A stretch of DNA of 20,124 nt, taken from Isoetes engelmannii. Taxonomy: Eukaryota > Streptophyta > Lycopodiopsida > Isoetales > Isoetaceae. The stretch lies in the NCBI GenBank assembly GCA_011763485.2, contig JAANSK020289379.1:1-20124 (forward strand), written 5' to 3'. Positions 8,600 to 17,255 of the stretch are shown here, piece by piece. The notes under the pieces are model-generated. The model was not told the DNA's origin. It did not search any database and saw only the letters and a program-made list of their open reading frames with translations. A program made the position numbers and the translations under genes. Numbering within the stretch: the first letter of the stretch is position 1; the number at the start of each line of letters is the position of its first letter.

Positions 8600-9601
8600 T
8601 CATTTGCTTGCTTCAAGCTCCAACAGTTCCCGTCTACGTACATCATCCTCTCTCCTAGCCTCAGCTTCTTGTCTAGCTTGCAAGAGTCTCTCTTCAGCTT
8701 TTCTATGCTGCGACAACTCCATGAGCTTCAAATCTTTCTGTATGGAAGTTATATCATGCATGGCCTGTGCCAAAATAGTTGCAGCAGCTTCGTACACTCC
8801 TCGTTCCTCCTGGCTCTAGTTTTCTTACCTTTCAAACCAGAAGAAGCCTTCTTCAATTCTTTGCTAGGAGGAATCCCTAACTCTGATTCCTTGCTTTCAA
8901 GATCTTGATTATCTTCTACATCTTCAGTTTCAGAAACTACCTGAGAAGAAATAGACTTGGAAGATTTGGGGGTGACAACTACATACTCTGACTGTGGAGC
9001 ATATTCTGGCTCTGAAACACTATTCCGCGCACGATGTTTCTTTCTTACAACAATGCATTCCTCAGCATTAATAGAATCAACTTTTTCGTCTCACCTTGCT
9101 TGCGCTTAACGCTCGGACGAAAACCACCATCTGTGGATCCTCCAGGGAGACCAATAACTTTAGCAGATTCACCTAGAACCGCATCAAACTGCTTAAAAAA
9201 ATCCCAATTGCTTGGTACGGAGCCAGTTCTTGATTCCTTGGCCTTTTCAGATTTGAATTTCTTGATAAGACAATCAATCTTATTCTTTACCTGTTTCATT
9301 GTGTATGCTGTCTTCAAGTCTTCATTCAAGCGATCAGCAACAGAGGTGTAATCTTTGGTACAAAAATTTCCCCCTCTTAATTGTTCAGCTTCATATCTGC
9401 GTATTCTTCTACAAGCTTCTCAACAACATGGAAAGGCCATAACTGTTGTTTCTGATTGCTTTGGAAATTCTGGACCTGCAACTCCTCAGCATCAGATTCA
9501 TCTTGAATCTTCTCTTCTTGGGCATCTAATTGGGTTGACGGGACAATTTCAATTGCCTCTTCATCCGATACTTCCAGAGGGATGGAGTTTAGATCAACCA
9601 T
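8600..9601 (-). pseudogene. Myb/SANT-like partner protein (ORF1) of the Harbinger element, frameshifted
   Basis: Starts at ATG 9601 with MVDLNSIPLEVSDEEAIEIV, an acidic leader, then a trihelix/Myb-SANT-like region (LWPFHVVEKLVEEY, GGNFCTKDYTSVADRLNEDL, AYTMKQVKNKIDCLIKKFK, NWDFFKQFDAVLG), a Ser/Lys-rich linker (VVTPKSSKSISSQVVSE, SKELKKASSGLKGKK), and a C-terminal coiled coil (KDLKLMELSQHRKAEERLL..ARQEAEARREDD) to TGA at 8600-8602. In PIF/Harbinger elements such a protein binds the element ends and carries the transposase to the nucleus. A frame change near 9370 is consistent with an 8-base insertion (without it the frame reads EEYEAEQLRGGNF); further breaks lie near 9050 and 8800. The gene is convergent with the transposase. 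Confidence 0.8.
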
Positions 9602-9611
9602 TTTTTTTGTA

Positions 9612-9848
9612 GATGGATCAAACTGCTACAGGATCAGGCTAGTGCAAAATCGATTTGATGGGTCTGGAAAGAAATAGGGATGCTGGATCAGACCAGTGCA
9701 AAATCTGCTTGATGGATCCGGAAGGAATTAGGGATCGACTTGATGGAGATTTGAATCAGGGATCCGGAAGGAATCAGGAATCGATTTGATGGAGAATTGA
9801 ATCAGGGATGCTGGATTAGCAAAATCGATTTGATGTGTCCGGAAGAGG
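9612..9848. repeat. Degenerate tandem repeats in the 5' leader of the Myb-like gene
   Basis: Blocks of CAAAATCGATTTGATG, GATCCGGAAGGAAT and GGGATGCTGGAT recur four to five times with spacing of about 50-60 bases. On the minus strand they lie immediately upstream of the ATG at 9601, i.e. leader or promoter of that gene. Confidence 0.75.
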
Positions 9849-10042
9849 ATGTGCACCCAGAAGCAGCCGATGATCTTTTCGTTTCTTCCATGTGAATATA
9901 ACATTTTCTTGCAGCCCAATTGCAGCCACGTGTTGCAGCCAGCCGTTTCCAGCAATAGCTGTTTCCACGTGCACGATTCATCGTGGCGGAGTCAATCGGC
10001 CAAGCAGCTTTGACGCCCACTGTTGTAGTTTGCCGTTGCTAC

Positions 10043-10065
10043 AAAAAAAAAAAAAAAAAAAAAAA
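10043..10065 (+). repeat. 23-base poly(A) tract at the Harbinger/LINE junction
   Basis: An uninterrupted run of 23 A lies exactly between the right Harbinger terminal sequence and the resuming LINE. It is poly(T) in the sense direction of the LINE, so it is not the LINE tail. It is most simply slippage expansion at the transposon end. Confidence 0.9.
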
Positions 10066-10069
10066 CACA

Positions 10070-11286
10070 TATGTGAATGTTCCAATAGTTGATACTGAGT
10101 GATGACCACCCCCGTTGGCTCCTTATATCCACTAAGGAAAATAAAGGCCTCGGATCACCGTTAGTTTCTATGGCTAACCACCATACATGCATCGCAATTG
10201 TATGACAGGTTTCTATACTCAGTTGCCATAAATCTCTAACTGCTCCCCAAGTCTTAAGCCTTTCAAGAAAGATATGCACCAGGATAAGGCTTCAACTTGT
10301 AAACGAGTGCCCATGACAAAGCAACCTACATGGACACTTTACCACAAGGGATATAATGCTGCAATGACCGCTTCGACAGTCGAGGATCTGTTGATTCCAA
10401 TCGGAATACCCAACAGTTTCAATGAACTGCATTTCGAGATCACCTTCCAAGGATATTGATTAATAATAGCGGGTGGAGGTTCTTCAAGTGGCCACAAGGC
10501 AGCGCACTTGTTCCAGTTCAGAAAACATCCTGATGCCATCGAAAATATATCAAGAAGTTTCTTTGCACTAAGCAGATTATCATCCGTTGGCTCCAAGAAA
10601 AGAAAAGTATCATCCGCGTATTGGCTACATACCTGCTGAGTATCATCACACATAGCGAGCCCCTTAATAATACGCTCTTTTGCCCCAGATAGAAGTAACT
10701 CGGAAAGACCTTCGGCCACAATATTGAAAAGGAATGGCGCTAGGGGGCACTCCTGCCTAATACCTCTGCCATTTGGAAAGATGGGAGAGGTCTCGCCGAA
10801 AGGAACTACAGATTCATGACTGGTGTGAAGAAACTTCATCATTACTGACGTGAACTCTACTTCACAGCCAAAGGCCAAGAGCATCTTCTCAAGAAAAGAC
10901 CAGCTTACACTGTCATATGCTTTTTTGAAATCTAATTTCAAATATATGACTTTTTGTTGCGTTTTCCTTGCCCAATGTAACCCTTCAAAAGCTACCAATA
11001 AATTGCTGAAAATACTCCTTTTAGGTAAAAAAAAACTTGATTGTACATCATAAATGTGCTCCATGAGAATTGGCTTCAGCCTTTCCGCATAACCCTTCGC
11101 AATAATCTTGTAAAATGAAGATAACAATGTAATTGGTCTCCATTCACTGATCGTTCTGGGCTCCTTCACTTTTGGTATTAATGTAATACATCCTGTATTG
11201 AGCCTTTTGTCAAGGAACTTCCTTTCCAAAAAATCTGTGTGTTGAACCCGGTTCCTCTTCCAGGCCAACACCCACAAAATATCAAT
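10070..11286 (-). pseudogene. LINE reverse transcriptase core
   Basis: One long frame (11337-10339) holds the palm and fingers: RLNTGCITLIPKV, SEWRPITLLSSFYKIIAK, LKLDFKKAYDSVSW, GRGIRQECPLAPFLFNIVAEGL and the catalytic CSQYADDTFLFL. These are the conserved blocks of non-LTR reverse transcriptases, with the YADD catalytic Asp pair intact. The thumb follows (ASGCFLNWNKCA, LKLLGIPIG), then the frame ends near 10339 and continues in other frames to 10070 (AVRDLWQLSI...). Its N-terminal continuation is at 11657-12006. The reaction is copying LINE RNA into the nicked target; this copy is inactive because of frame breaks and insertions elsewhere. Confidence 0.9.
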
Positions 11287-11656
11287 TGAAAACCATAGCC
11301 AGAAACCAAAAACTTGCACCAAAATTTCGATCTTCAATTGAAAAAAACAAATACAAAATCATCCCCTTGCAAGGGACCTTCAAATCATTTATGGAGGGGG
11401 CTGCCACACCCCTCCTTGAGCATTGCCACCATGCCCCAATGAAGAACGTGAAGGGAAGAGGTAGAGAAAGCATCTCCTCAAAATATTTATAGTTTTTACA
11501 ATAAAATCTGCACTGTTCAATATCCACCTCTTCATCAAGGCCATTAAAAGCACCTCTTCATCTTCTCCCTTCAATTCTTCACCTCTTCATCTCCGACGTA
11601 CATTACATTGTTAAAATATTTTAACTATTGCCCCAAATTACATTGATTAACCATTG
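11287..11656. mobile_element. Unidentified ~370-bp insertion in the LINE reverse transcriptase
   Basis: The LINE protein reads ...FLKTIDIIWG up to 11657 and resumes SIDILWVLAWKRN from 11286, so the same short segment is present on both sides. The DNA repeats are CCCCAAATTATATCAAT (11657-11673) and ACCCACAAAATATCAAT (11270-11286), an imperfect target-site duplication. A third similar block (CCCCAAATTACATTGAT, about 11630-11646) lies just inside. The insert has no coding frame with known motifs and no poly(A); it could be a MITE or SINE. Confidence 0.5.
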
Positions 11657-12440
11657 CCCCAAATTATATCAATGGTCTTCAAAAACATGTTGAACCATTT
11701 GTGGTTCGACACTGTGTATGCATTATACACAAACGGCTCTATCCAATGCAAAAACTCAATGGGAATTCCATCTATACCTGGACACTTACCTTTTGCCAAT
11801 GAAAAAGTTGCTTCTCTTATCTCCTCCCTAGACAAAGAAGCTCCCAATACTTCCCTTTGAGATTGGGATAGTTTAGACCGTACTTTGGCAAATGCTCTCA
11901 AAGCAATCCAGCAAATCCAGTTCCTTTTGTTCAAGGAAGCTTTTGAAATAATTATATAGGTACTCCTTAATTTTATGAGGATCGTTGAACGTTGCCCCTT
12001 CTTCATTCTGCGGAGAAGTAAGTGTAGCCGAATGTCTCTTCTTTGTCTTGCAACCCTAAAAAAGAGCTTGGAGCATCTACCTCCTTCTCTAATCTATGAA
12101 AGACGAGCCTTTACTTTTGCCTCCAAGACTTTAGCTTCTTCTATGCTTTTGATTTCTTCCAAGATTTCTCTCTCTGGCCTTCCTAGAGTCACACCACCCT
12201 TTCTGAGGTGTGAAAGCTCTTGATAAAGAGAATCCAGTCTTTCTCTCTCTTGCCTTACCTTGTTTTCCCCCATTCTTTTGCAAACTTCTTGACAACAGCA
12301 AGAGATGACACCATAAGCCTCCATACTTGTCTTATTCAAACTATGCTCCATCAAACCCTTTTGCAATATGATTTAAACTCAGGGTCCCCTAGGTATCAGG
12401 TGCTCAACTTAAAGACTGACCCGATGAGCTTCAGATCGTT
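11657..12440 (-). pseudogene. LINE ORF2 linker and N-terminal part of reverse transcriptase
   Basis: From 12366 leftward: a Lys/Glu-rich linker (RQERERLDSLYQELSHLRKG, LEEIKSIEEAKVLEAKVKAR), then FNDPHKIKEYLYNYFKSFLE (about 11985-11925) and SREEIREATFSLAKGKCPGI.DGIPIEFL, the typical plant LINE block just before the reverse transcriptase fingers (A...L..GK.PG.DG...EF). The frame shifts near 12090, 11900 and 12400. It joins the endonuclease on the right and, across the small insertion, the RT core on the left. Confidence 0.8.
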
Positions 12441-13161
12441 CAACAGACTAGTGCTTTGTGGTCTGAAATAGAGTTGTCTAACAGGTTTAACCGAAATAGA
12501 GTAGGGCAACAGCCAGATGCAACAAGATTTATATAACACTTATCATGACTGGAGTAAGCCCTGCCTTCTCCCATATGACCATTGCACCAAGTAAATCCTC
12601 CGTCAATTTGTAACTCTGATAACTGGATTTTTGCCAAAAGATTAACTGATTGCTCCTTCTCAAAACCCGCCACAATCTCTGTAGCATTACCAACTTTATC
12701 CTTTCTACTTTCCATCATATTAAAATCTCCAACAAGCATCCATGCAATGTTATTGTTGCCAAATCGTTTGGTCTTGTTCTTAATTGAAGCCCACAAAGTT
12801 CCTTTCTTCCTTGCGACGTTATGTGTGTACACATTAACTAAGCCCCATTCTTGCCCCCCTTATATTCCATGTTATTATACAACATCTGCCAAAATTATCC
12901 ACATAGGTAGATGATACCTTAATTTCCTTCCTCCATGCAAAATTAGAGTCCCTGCACTGGATTTTCCACTCGTGGAGGCTATCCCTATAAAATTAGCACC
13001 TAACGGGTCCAAAAGACGTCCTATTTCTTCGTCCCCGCATCTATGCTCATGTAAACAAATGATATTGGCTTAATCCTTGTCAAAGCTAAAGCTAATCTAC
13101 TTCCTTTCACCTCTGATGACTTCACCCCCTTAATGTTCCAACTTAGAATCTTATAATCCAT
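12440..13161 (-). pseudogene. LINE ORF2 apurinic-type endonuclease domain
   Basis: ORF2 starts at ATG 13161 with MDYKILSWNIKGVKSSEVKG, the conserved SWN..G start of LINE endonucleases. It continues in another frame with CLHEHRCGDEEIGRLL.PLGANFIGI (the QETK-like acid site region), then VNVYTHNVARKK, AWMLVGDFNMMESR (the GDFN motif), GGFTWCNGHMG and ISDHKALVC (the SDH motif) near 12440. These match the APE family metal and phosphate-binding motifs that nick target DNA for reverse transcription. Frame breaks near 13050 and 12850 inactivate it. Confidence 0.88.
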
Positions 13162-13562
13162 TTGTCAAAATAGATTTCTTCCTTTTTGATGTCACCTTGC
13201 TCGCCTCTTCTTCACCCTGCCTATTTTTCTTACGAGATTCATGATCATCATTCTTTCCTTCCTCGCATACTTCCTCTATCACCAGATCTGTCCACCTAGT
13301 GAAGGGGTATCCTGTCTAGCGGGTCAAGGAAATGATCTTGTGGGGCATCGAGGCACATCAAATCTCCGTGTTCCCATGCATGTTGTTCTCTTGTCTCAAT
13401 GTTTTGAGCGACCATGAGATCATGACAACTAGTTCCCCTTGGCCCTTTTCCTTTAACAAATTTCCATTCCGAGTCTAATGCTTGTGGGCTCCGTCCAGCC
13501 AATCCATGACTGGTCAATGGAACAGAGAGACAACTAGCATTAGCTCCGGGTGCATTTTCCAA
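13151..13562 (-). pseudogene. LINE ORF1 C-terminal remnant overlapping ORF2 start
   Basis: A frame from 13562 (SEWKFVKGKGPRG and following) and, after a shift near 13310, a charged tail (VIEEVCEEGKNDDHESRKKN, then EEEASKVTSKRKKSI) ends at TAA 13151-13153. The Lys/Glu-rich tail directly before the endonuclease ORF is typical of plant L1 ORF1 nucleic-acid-binding proteins. The stop overlaps the ORF2 ATG (13159-13161) by the 11-base string ATGGATTATAA. The N-terminal RNA-binding parts are absent, consistent with 5' truncation of the LINE. Confidence 0.65.
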
Positions 13563-13721
13563 CTGAGTATTTTTATCTATTTCTTGATTGTCTGCGCTTT
13601 ATTCTCATCAAGGGCAGCTAAGAAAACGCTTGAAGATTTATCTTTATCTGACGCTTGCTTGTTCCAATGGTTCACATGACATGTTCAAGATGTTTTTTGG
13701 GCTTTTTTTAGTTTTTTTTTC

Positions 13722-14538
13722 ATAAAACTAACGTTTATAGTTTGGTCTTTATAAACATAATGAAAATGCTTTTGAACCTTCATTAGCCAAATCTCTTGCA
13801 TGATATCTATTTATAATAAGAAGTCAGATCCTTGTCATAAAATTGTTGATTATTAATCCTTTGTTATCTTAAACTGTTGAACTTAATATGGTTCTTGCTA
13901 TGGTGACGTTTTTATTTCTCAAAATTATTATATAGAATATATTATATATTATTTATATAGATTACCTTTTTTTTTTAAATAAATTGAAGATTGTGTATTA
14001 TATTTATATTTTGGAGTATGAAAAGAAAAAACTTTTTTAACGGGAGATTTTACCCCTTTAGCCTAATAATAATAAAATAACTTAAATATTGTGAGTATAA
14101 CAGATGTTAAGAATAAGTATAAGGTTTGCACTTAACATCATAACAGAGAACAAAAATAGAAAATAGAAAATAGAACTTAGAAAATGTATATAAATTATAC
14201 TTTGAATTTATAAATCATAAAATTTATAAATCAGTGATTTTTTCACACTTTTGAAAATTATTGATTGTCAGACTGTTAGAAAAAAAATGCCCTTTTTAAA
14301 AAACTAATATTCTATAATGTTTTAAATTTTGTTCTAATTGTAGGTATATTGCCAATATTTGAAACTGAATTTTATATTAAATAAAACATTATTATAATAA
14401 TAGATAATATTTATTTATTAAAGAATTCTTAAACTAAGAAAGCTTTTCTTCATGGGGCTAATTGTAGTATGTTGCATTAAATAAAACATTATTTATAATA
14501 GTAGATAATATTTATTTATTAAAGAATTCTTAAACTAA
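13722..14538. repeat. Duplicated intron/exon block, left copy, first part
   Basis: From ATAAAACTAACG at 13722 the sequence aligns with 16263 onward for about 0.7 kb, with small indels (shared blocks include TATAGTTTGGTCTTTATAAA, ATGCTTTTGAACCTTCATTA, TTGAAAATTATTGATTGTCA and GGTATATTGCCAATATTTGA). Its left end abuts LINE DNA with a poly(T). It is very AT-rich, intron-like, and is broken at 14539 by an insertion; the rest resumes at 15705. Confidence 0.88.
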
Positions 14539-14558
14539 GAAAGCTTTTCTTCATGGGG
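14376..14558. repeat. 100-bp-period tandem duplication
   Basis: About 82 bases starting ATTAAATAAAACATTATT at 14376 and ending CATGGGG at 14457 recur almost unchanged at 14476-14558. The 18 bases between the copies (CTAATTGTAGTATGTTGC) are not repeated. The duplication includes the first 20 bases of the neighbouring insertion (GAAAGCTTTTCTTCATGGGG), so it arose after that insertion. Confidence 0.9.
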
Positions 14559-14837
14559 TTTGTTATCTTTTTCGACTATATATGGCGTTTTGTGGTGGAG
14601 GGGCATTCTGGACCATTGGAGCCCAGAATATTCCCCTCTTAATTCCACATCTACGGCTTACAAGATTTTGAGCCCAAAAAGTCTTGCACAGACCCAAGGT
14701 CTCGATTGCGTCCATAGCAAACAACATCTGAAGTAAAAATAACATGACTATTAGTCCAAACCACCAAAAAACATATGAAAGTGTATTAGCCAGTTCTATC
14801 TGCTGCAAACCCAGACCACCCGCATGTTGCATCAGAG

Positions 14838-14858
14838 CTGGAGGATTCGAACCTCCAG
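14838..14858 (-). other. 7-bp hairpin with tRNA T-loop-like sequence
   Basis: CTGGAGG / CCTCCAG pair perfectly around a seven-base loop that reads TTCGAAT on the minus strand, so the minus strand contains GGTTCGAATCC, the RNA polymerase III B-box consensus. No matching A box or acceptor stem is found at tRNA spacing. Confidence 0.5.
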
Positions 14859-15495
14859 GCCACCACGACCTCACCAGAGCCCCAAAACATATCAAAACCT
14901 TATCAGATAGTTCCCACCCCTGCCTGTTGAAACAACGGAAACCATATTTGAATAGTTCGGAGTTGCAAGGATTTAAAAGCCCACAATGGAAATCCTGAAC
15001 CAGTTTGGAGTCATAGCCTCTCTTTGCTGGAGCCTGCAAGTGCATCTATATCCCGCTAGATCGAAAACAAGGGACGATTAGGAACAAGTATAAGCAAGCT
15101 TCGGTTTGGGGCAAAAAGGAAGATTAAAGTATGAATGGTATGATTTACCTGCTGGCCAGTGTTTCAGAGAAAGAAATACAGTCGACTATGTTGGTATGTA
15201 AATAGGGGAGAAGCTTGTATCAGACTCAGAAAATGAAAGGGGTAAACATGATGCTTAGTTTTACCTCAGCAAGAAGCATAGCCGATTCCTCATCTTGGGC
15301 ATCATTCGAAAACAGGGGATAAGCTGTAGCATTCGTACCTGGGCTGTAACGATATTCCAATCCTTGAAATCGCCACCTCCTACAAAGAAATTTTCCGTTG
15401 GAAACTCTCTGCTTGCTGCTAGCGCTCGCTCCTTCGCAATCGACCTCCCTGCTTGCAGCACTTGCTCCTTCGCAGAAGCAATAGAAAATAGAAAG

Positions 15496-15519
15496 GGGCG
15501 TGGAATCTTATCCACGCCC
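15496..15519. other. Perfect 9-bp GC-rich hairpin
   Basis: GGGCGTGGA (15496-15504) and TCCACGCCC (15511-15519) are exact inverted repeats around a six-base loop ATCTTA. It lies inside the 1.17-kb insertion. No T run follows on the plus strand within a few bases, so it is not a simple terminator; no CTRR follows at Helitron spacing on either strand. Confidence 0.7.
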
Positions 15520-15704
15520 TAGAAACTCGGCTTAAAAAAACCCCAACCCCTAAAAATTTAGCACCCGAATTGGGGCTATGATTTTGGCTTGTATGTATAA
15601 AAAACTATATTTTTGGAGCAATTGGAGCTGCTTAAAGTCATTTAGCTGTTTGAACCTATGCAAAAAAAGCCTCCCCCAATGAAACTCAATAAGGACACAT
15701 TATT

Positions 15705-16097
15705 ATTAAAGAATTCTTACACTAATATGGTAAAGAATTGATAAATCAAGAAATAATATAAATATATAAAAATCTAGAATATTTTAATAAAAGTAGACAT
15801 TCTAATGATGGACTGGGGCCACTCTTCCAATGGGTTGTGTGCCAAATTATACAATCTCGCCATATATTACTGTCAGAAGCAGTTTCAGAGATTGAACAGA
15901 TTGAGGATTTTGAAAAAGACAAGAAAAGGATTGCAGATGCAATTCAGTATAAAGATCTTGCATTGCAATACGACAGTTTACTAATACGGTTCAAAGCTCT
16001 CTTAAAGTGTTACAGTCCACAGTGGATGAATTTGAATAGTATAAAAAGCAGCCTGCCCACATTAGAAAAGGTTCTGGACAAGGTTCTGTGGATGTAA
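15705..16097 (+). pseudogene. Duplicated block, left copy, second part, with exon-like frame
   Basis: 15705-15892 continues the alignment with the right copy (AATATTTTAATAAAAGTAGA, GTGTGCCAAAT.ATACAATCT, CATATATTACTGTCAGAAGC). Beyond 15893 the copies diverge and here the frame stays open: CQIIQSRHILLSEAVSEI then EQIEDFEKDKKRIADAIQY, LALQYDSLLIRFKALLKCYS, SLPTLEKVLDKVLWM, stop at 16095-16097. The frame is about 86 codons, largely charged and helical. No domain recognised. It may be an exon of a host gene or of an En/Spm-like element; without its promoter and with an insertion upstream it is probably not expressed as a complete gene. Confidence 0.45.
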
Positions 16098-16262
16098 ATG
16101 AGCTTGTAGCATCTGCTAGTTTCGTATTTGCTTTGTCGCATATTTCCTAGATCCTAGATTTTTTTTTTTAACGTAAAATTACTCAAGCAATTTTTTGTTT
16201 ATGTATATATTATTAAGTTATTTTAACAAAGTTATATCTCTCTCATATGCAAGTTCTTGCTT

Positions 16263-17158
16263 ATAAAACTAACGTCTATAGTTTGGTCTTTATAAACATA
16301 ATAAAAATGCTTTTGAACCTTCATTAGCCACATCTCTTGCATGATATCTACTTAATTAAGAAGTCGGATCCTTATCATAAAATTATTGATTAATTTATTT
16401 ATTTTTTTAACTGTCGAACTTAATATGGTTCTTGTTACGGTGATGTTTCTATTTCTCAAATTTGTTATATAGAATAAATTATATATTATTTATATAGAAT
16501 ACCACATCCCCCCCCCCCCCTTTTTTAATTGAAGATTGTGTATTATATTTATATTTTAGTATGAAAAGACATTTTTACCCCTTTAGCCTAATAATAATAA
16601 AATAACTTAAATATTGTGAGTATTTAGATGCTAAGAATAAATATAAGGTCTGCACTTAAAATCATAGCGGAGAAGAGATAGTAGAATTTAGAAAATGTAT
16701 ATAAATTATACAATGAATTTTTAAATCATAAATTTCATAAATCAGTTATAAATATGTTATTTATTATTTTTTCACACTTTTGAAAATTATTGATTGTCAG
16801 ACTTTTAAAAATAAATTCCGTTTTTGAAAACTAATATTCTATAATGTTTTAATTTTGCTCTAATTGTAGGTATATTGCCAATATTTGAAACCGAATTTTA
16901 TATTAAATAAAATATTAATACTTATATAATAGTAGATAAGATGTATTTATAAAAGAATTATTAAAATAAGATGGTAAATAATCGATAAATAAAGAAATAA
17001 TATAAATATAAACACTAGAATATTTTAATAAAAGTAGACATTATAGCGAAGGGCAGAGCTGCTCTTCTAACGGAAGCAGCATCTGCAACATCCACAAGGG
17101 ATGTGTGCCAAATGATACAATCTCGCCATATATTACTGTCAGAAGCAGTTTTAGAGAT
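16263..17158. repeat. Duplicated intron/exon block, right copy
   Basis: An intact 0.9-kb copy of the block at 13722-14538 plus 15705-15892, in direct orientation. It ends with the coding-like segment shared by both copies. It includes a 13-C run followed by T6 (16508-16526) not present in the left copy, which has a T/A run instead. Confidence 0.88.
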
Positions 17159-17159
17159 C
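17054..17159 (+). pseudogene. Exon-like frame at the end of the right copy
   Basis: The frame reads KGRAALLTEAASATSTRDV then CQMIQSRHILLSEAVLEI and reaches GAGATC|GTAAAG at 17159-17160, a plausible 5' splice site; a possible acceptor ACATTATAG lies just upstream. The next acceptor is TTTTGTCAG at about 17255, giving an intron of about 95 bases, normal for plants. The shared sequence with the left copy stops at this splice boundary. Confidence 0.4.
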
Positions 17160-17255
17160 GTAAAGTTCAATTGTAGTTTGCCTTTACTAGTTTGCTAGCA
17201 TGTTATATGTCATAAGCTTTACGTTTTGTTTAATAGTATTTTATGATTTTGTCAG

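Larger units (their letters stand above)
6822..10065 (+). mobile_element. PIF/Harbinger DNA transposon inserted in the LINE
   Basis: The 3.24-kb block carries a HARBI1-like DDE transposase (plus strand) and a Myb/SANT-like protein (minus strand), the two-gene layout of PIF/Harbinger elements, and sits between two halves of one LINE. Ends: left TTTGCCGCTGCTGCAA (6827-6842) and right TTTGCCGTTGCTACAA (10029-10044), near-palindromic sequences that align in both direct and inverted orientation (inverted TTTG..GC..C.GCAA.C). GGCTGCAA motifs are repeated just inside both ends, as expected for transposase binding sites. Flanks CACATGAGAA (6812-6821) and CACATATGTGAA (10066-10077) resemble each other, but a clean 3-bp TWA duplication typical of the family is not evident, so the exact ends are approximate. 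Confidence 0.75.
5936..13690 (-). mobile_element. L1-type LINE, 5'-truncated, interrupted by two insertions
   Basis: Reading leftwards on the minus strand the parts appear in the correct LINE order: ORF1 C-terminal tail (about 13560-13151), APE endonuclease (13161-12440), linker (12440-11860), reverse transcriptase (11860-10339), connecting region (to 10070), then, beyond the Harbinger insertion, the rest of the connecting region and a zf-RVT domain (6820-6068) and a 3' UTR ending in an A-rich AATAAAAAAAC near 5936. Removing the insertions leaves about 4.1 kb. The N-terminal part of ORF1 is missing, typical of incomplete target-primed reverse transcription. Frames are shifted in several places, so the copy is dead. 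Clear target-site duplications were not found. Confidence 0.85.
14539..15704 (-). mobile_element. 1.17-kb insertion with 21-bp flanking duplication, gene-like content
   Basis: It splits the left copy of the duplicated block. The flanks 14518-14538 and 15705-15725 (ATTAAAGAATTCTTA then A or C, then ACTAA) match at 20 of 21 positions, a long target-site duplication. On the minus strand it has gene-like pieces separated by splice-like signals: a frame with NATAYPLFSNDAQDEESAML followed by GAG|GTAAAAC (about 15263), CCAGCAG|GTAAATC (about 15144), GATATAG acceptor (about 15047), a 160-codon frame 15045-14563 including CGLLNPCNSELFKYGFRCFN, and CTT|GTAAGCC (about 14660). No protein family recognised. 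There is no poly(A) tail, and terminal inverted repeats are weak (CTTCATGGGG and CCCCCAATGAAA). It may be a transposon carrying captured gene pieces. Confidence 0.6.

Noticed and set aside
10043-10065. Poly(A) tail of the LINE
   Set aside because: The LINE is on the minus strand and would show poly(T) here at its 3' end near 5936, not an A run in the middle of the element.
14838-14858. tRNA gene suggested by GGTTCGAATCC on the minus strand
   Set aside because: The T-arm-like hairpin is perfect, but no acceptor stem, anticodon arm or A box at the right distance could be paired with it.
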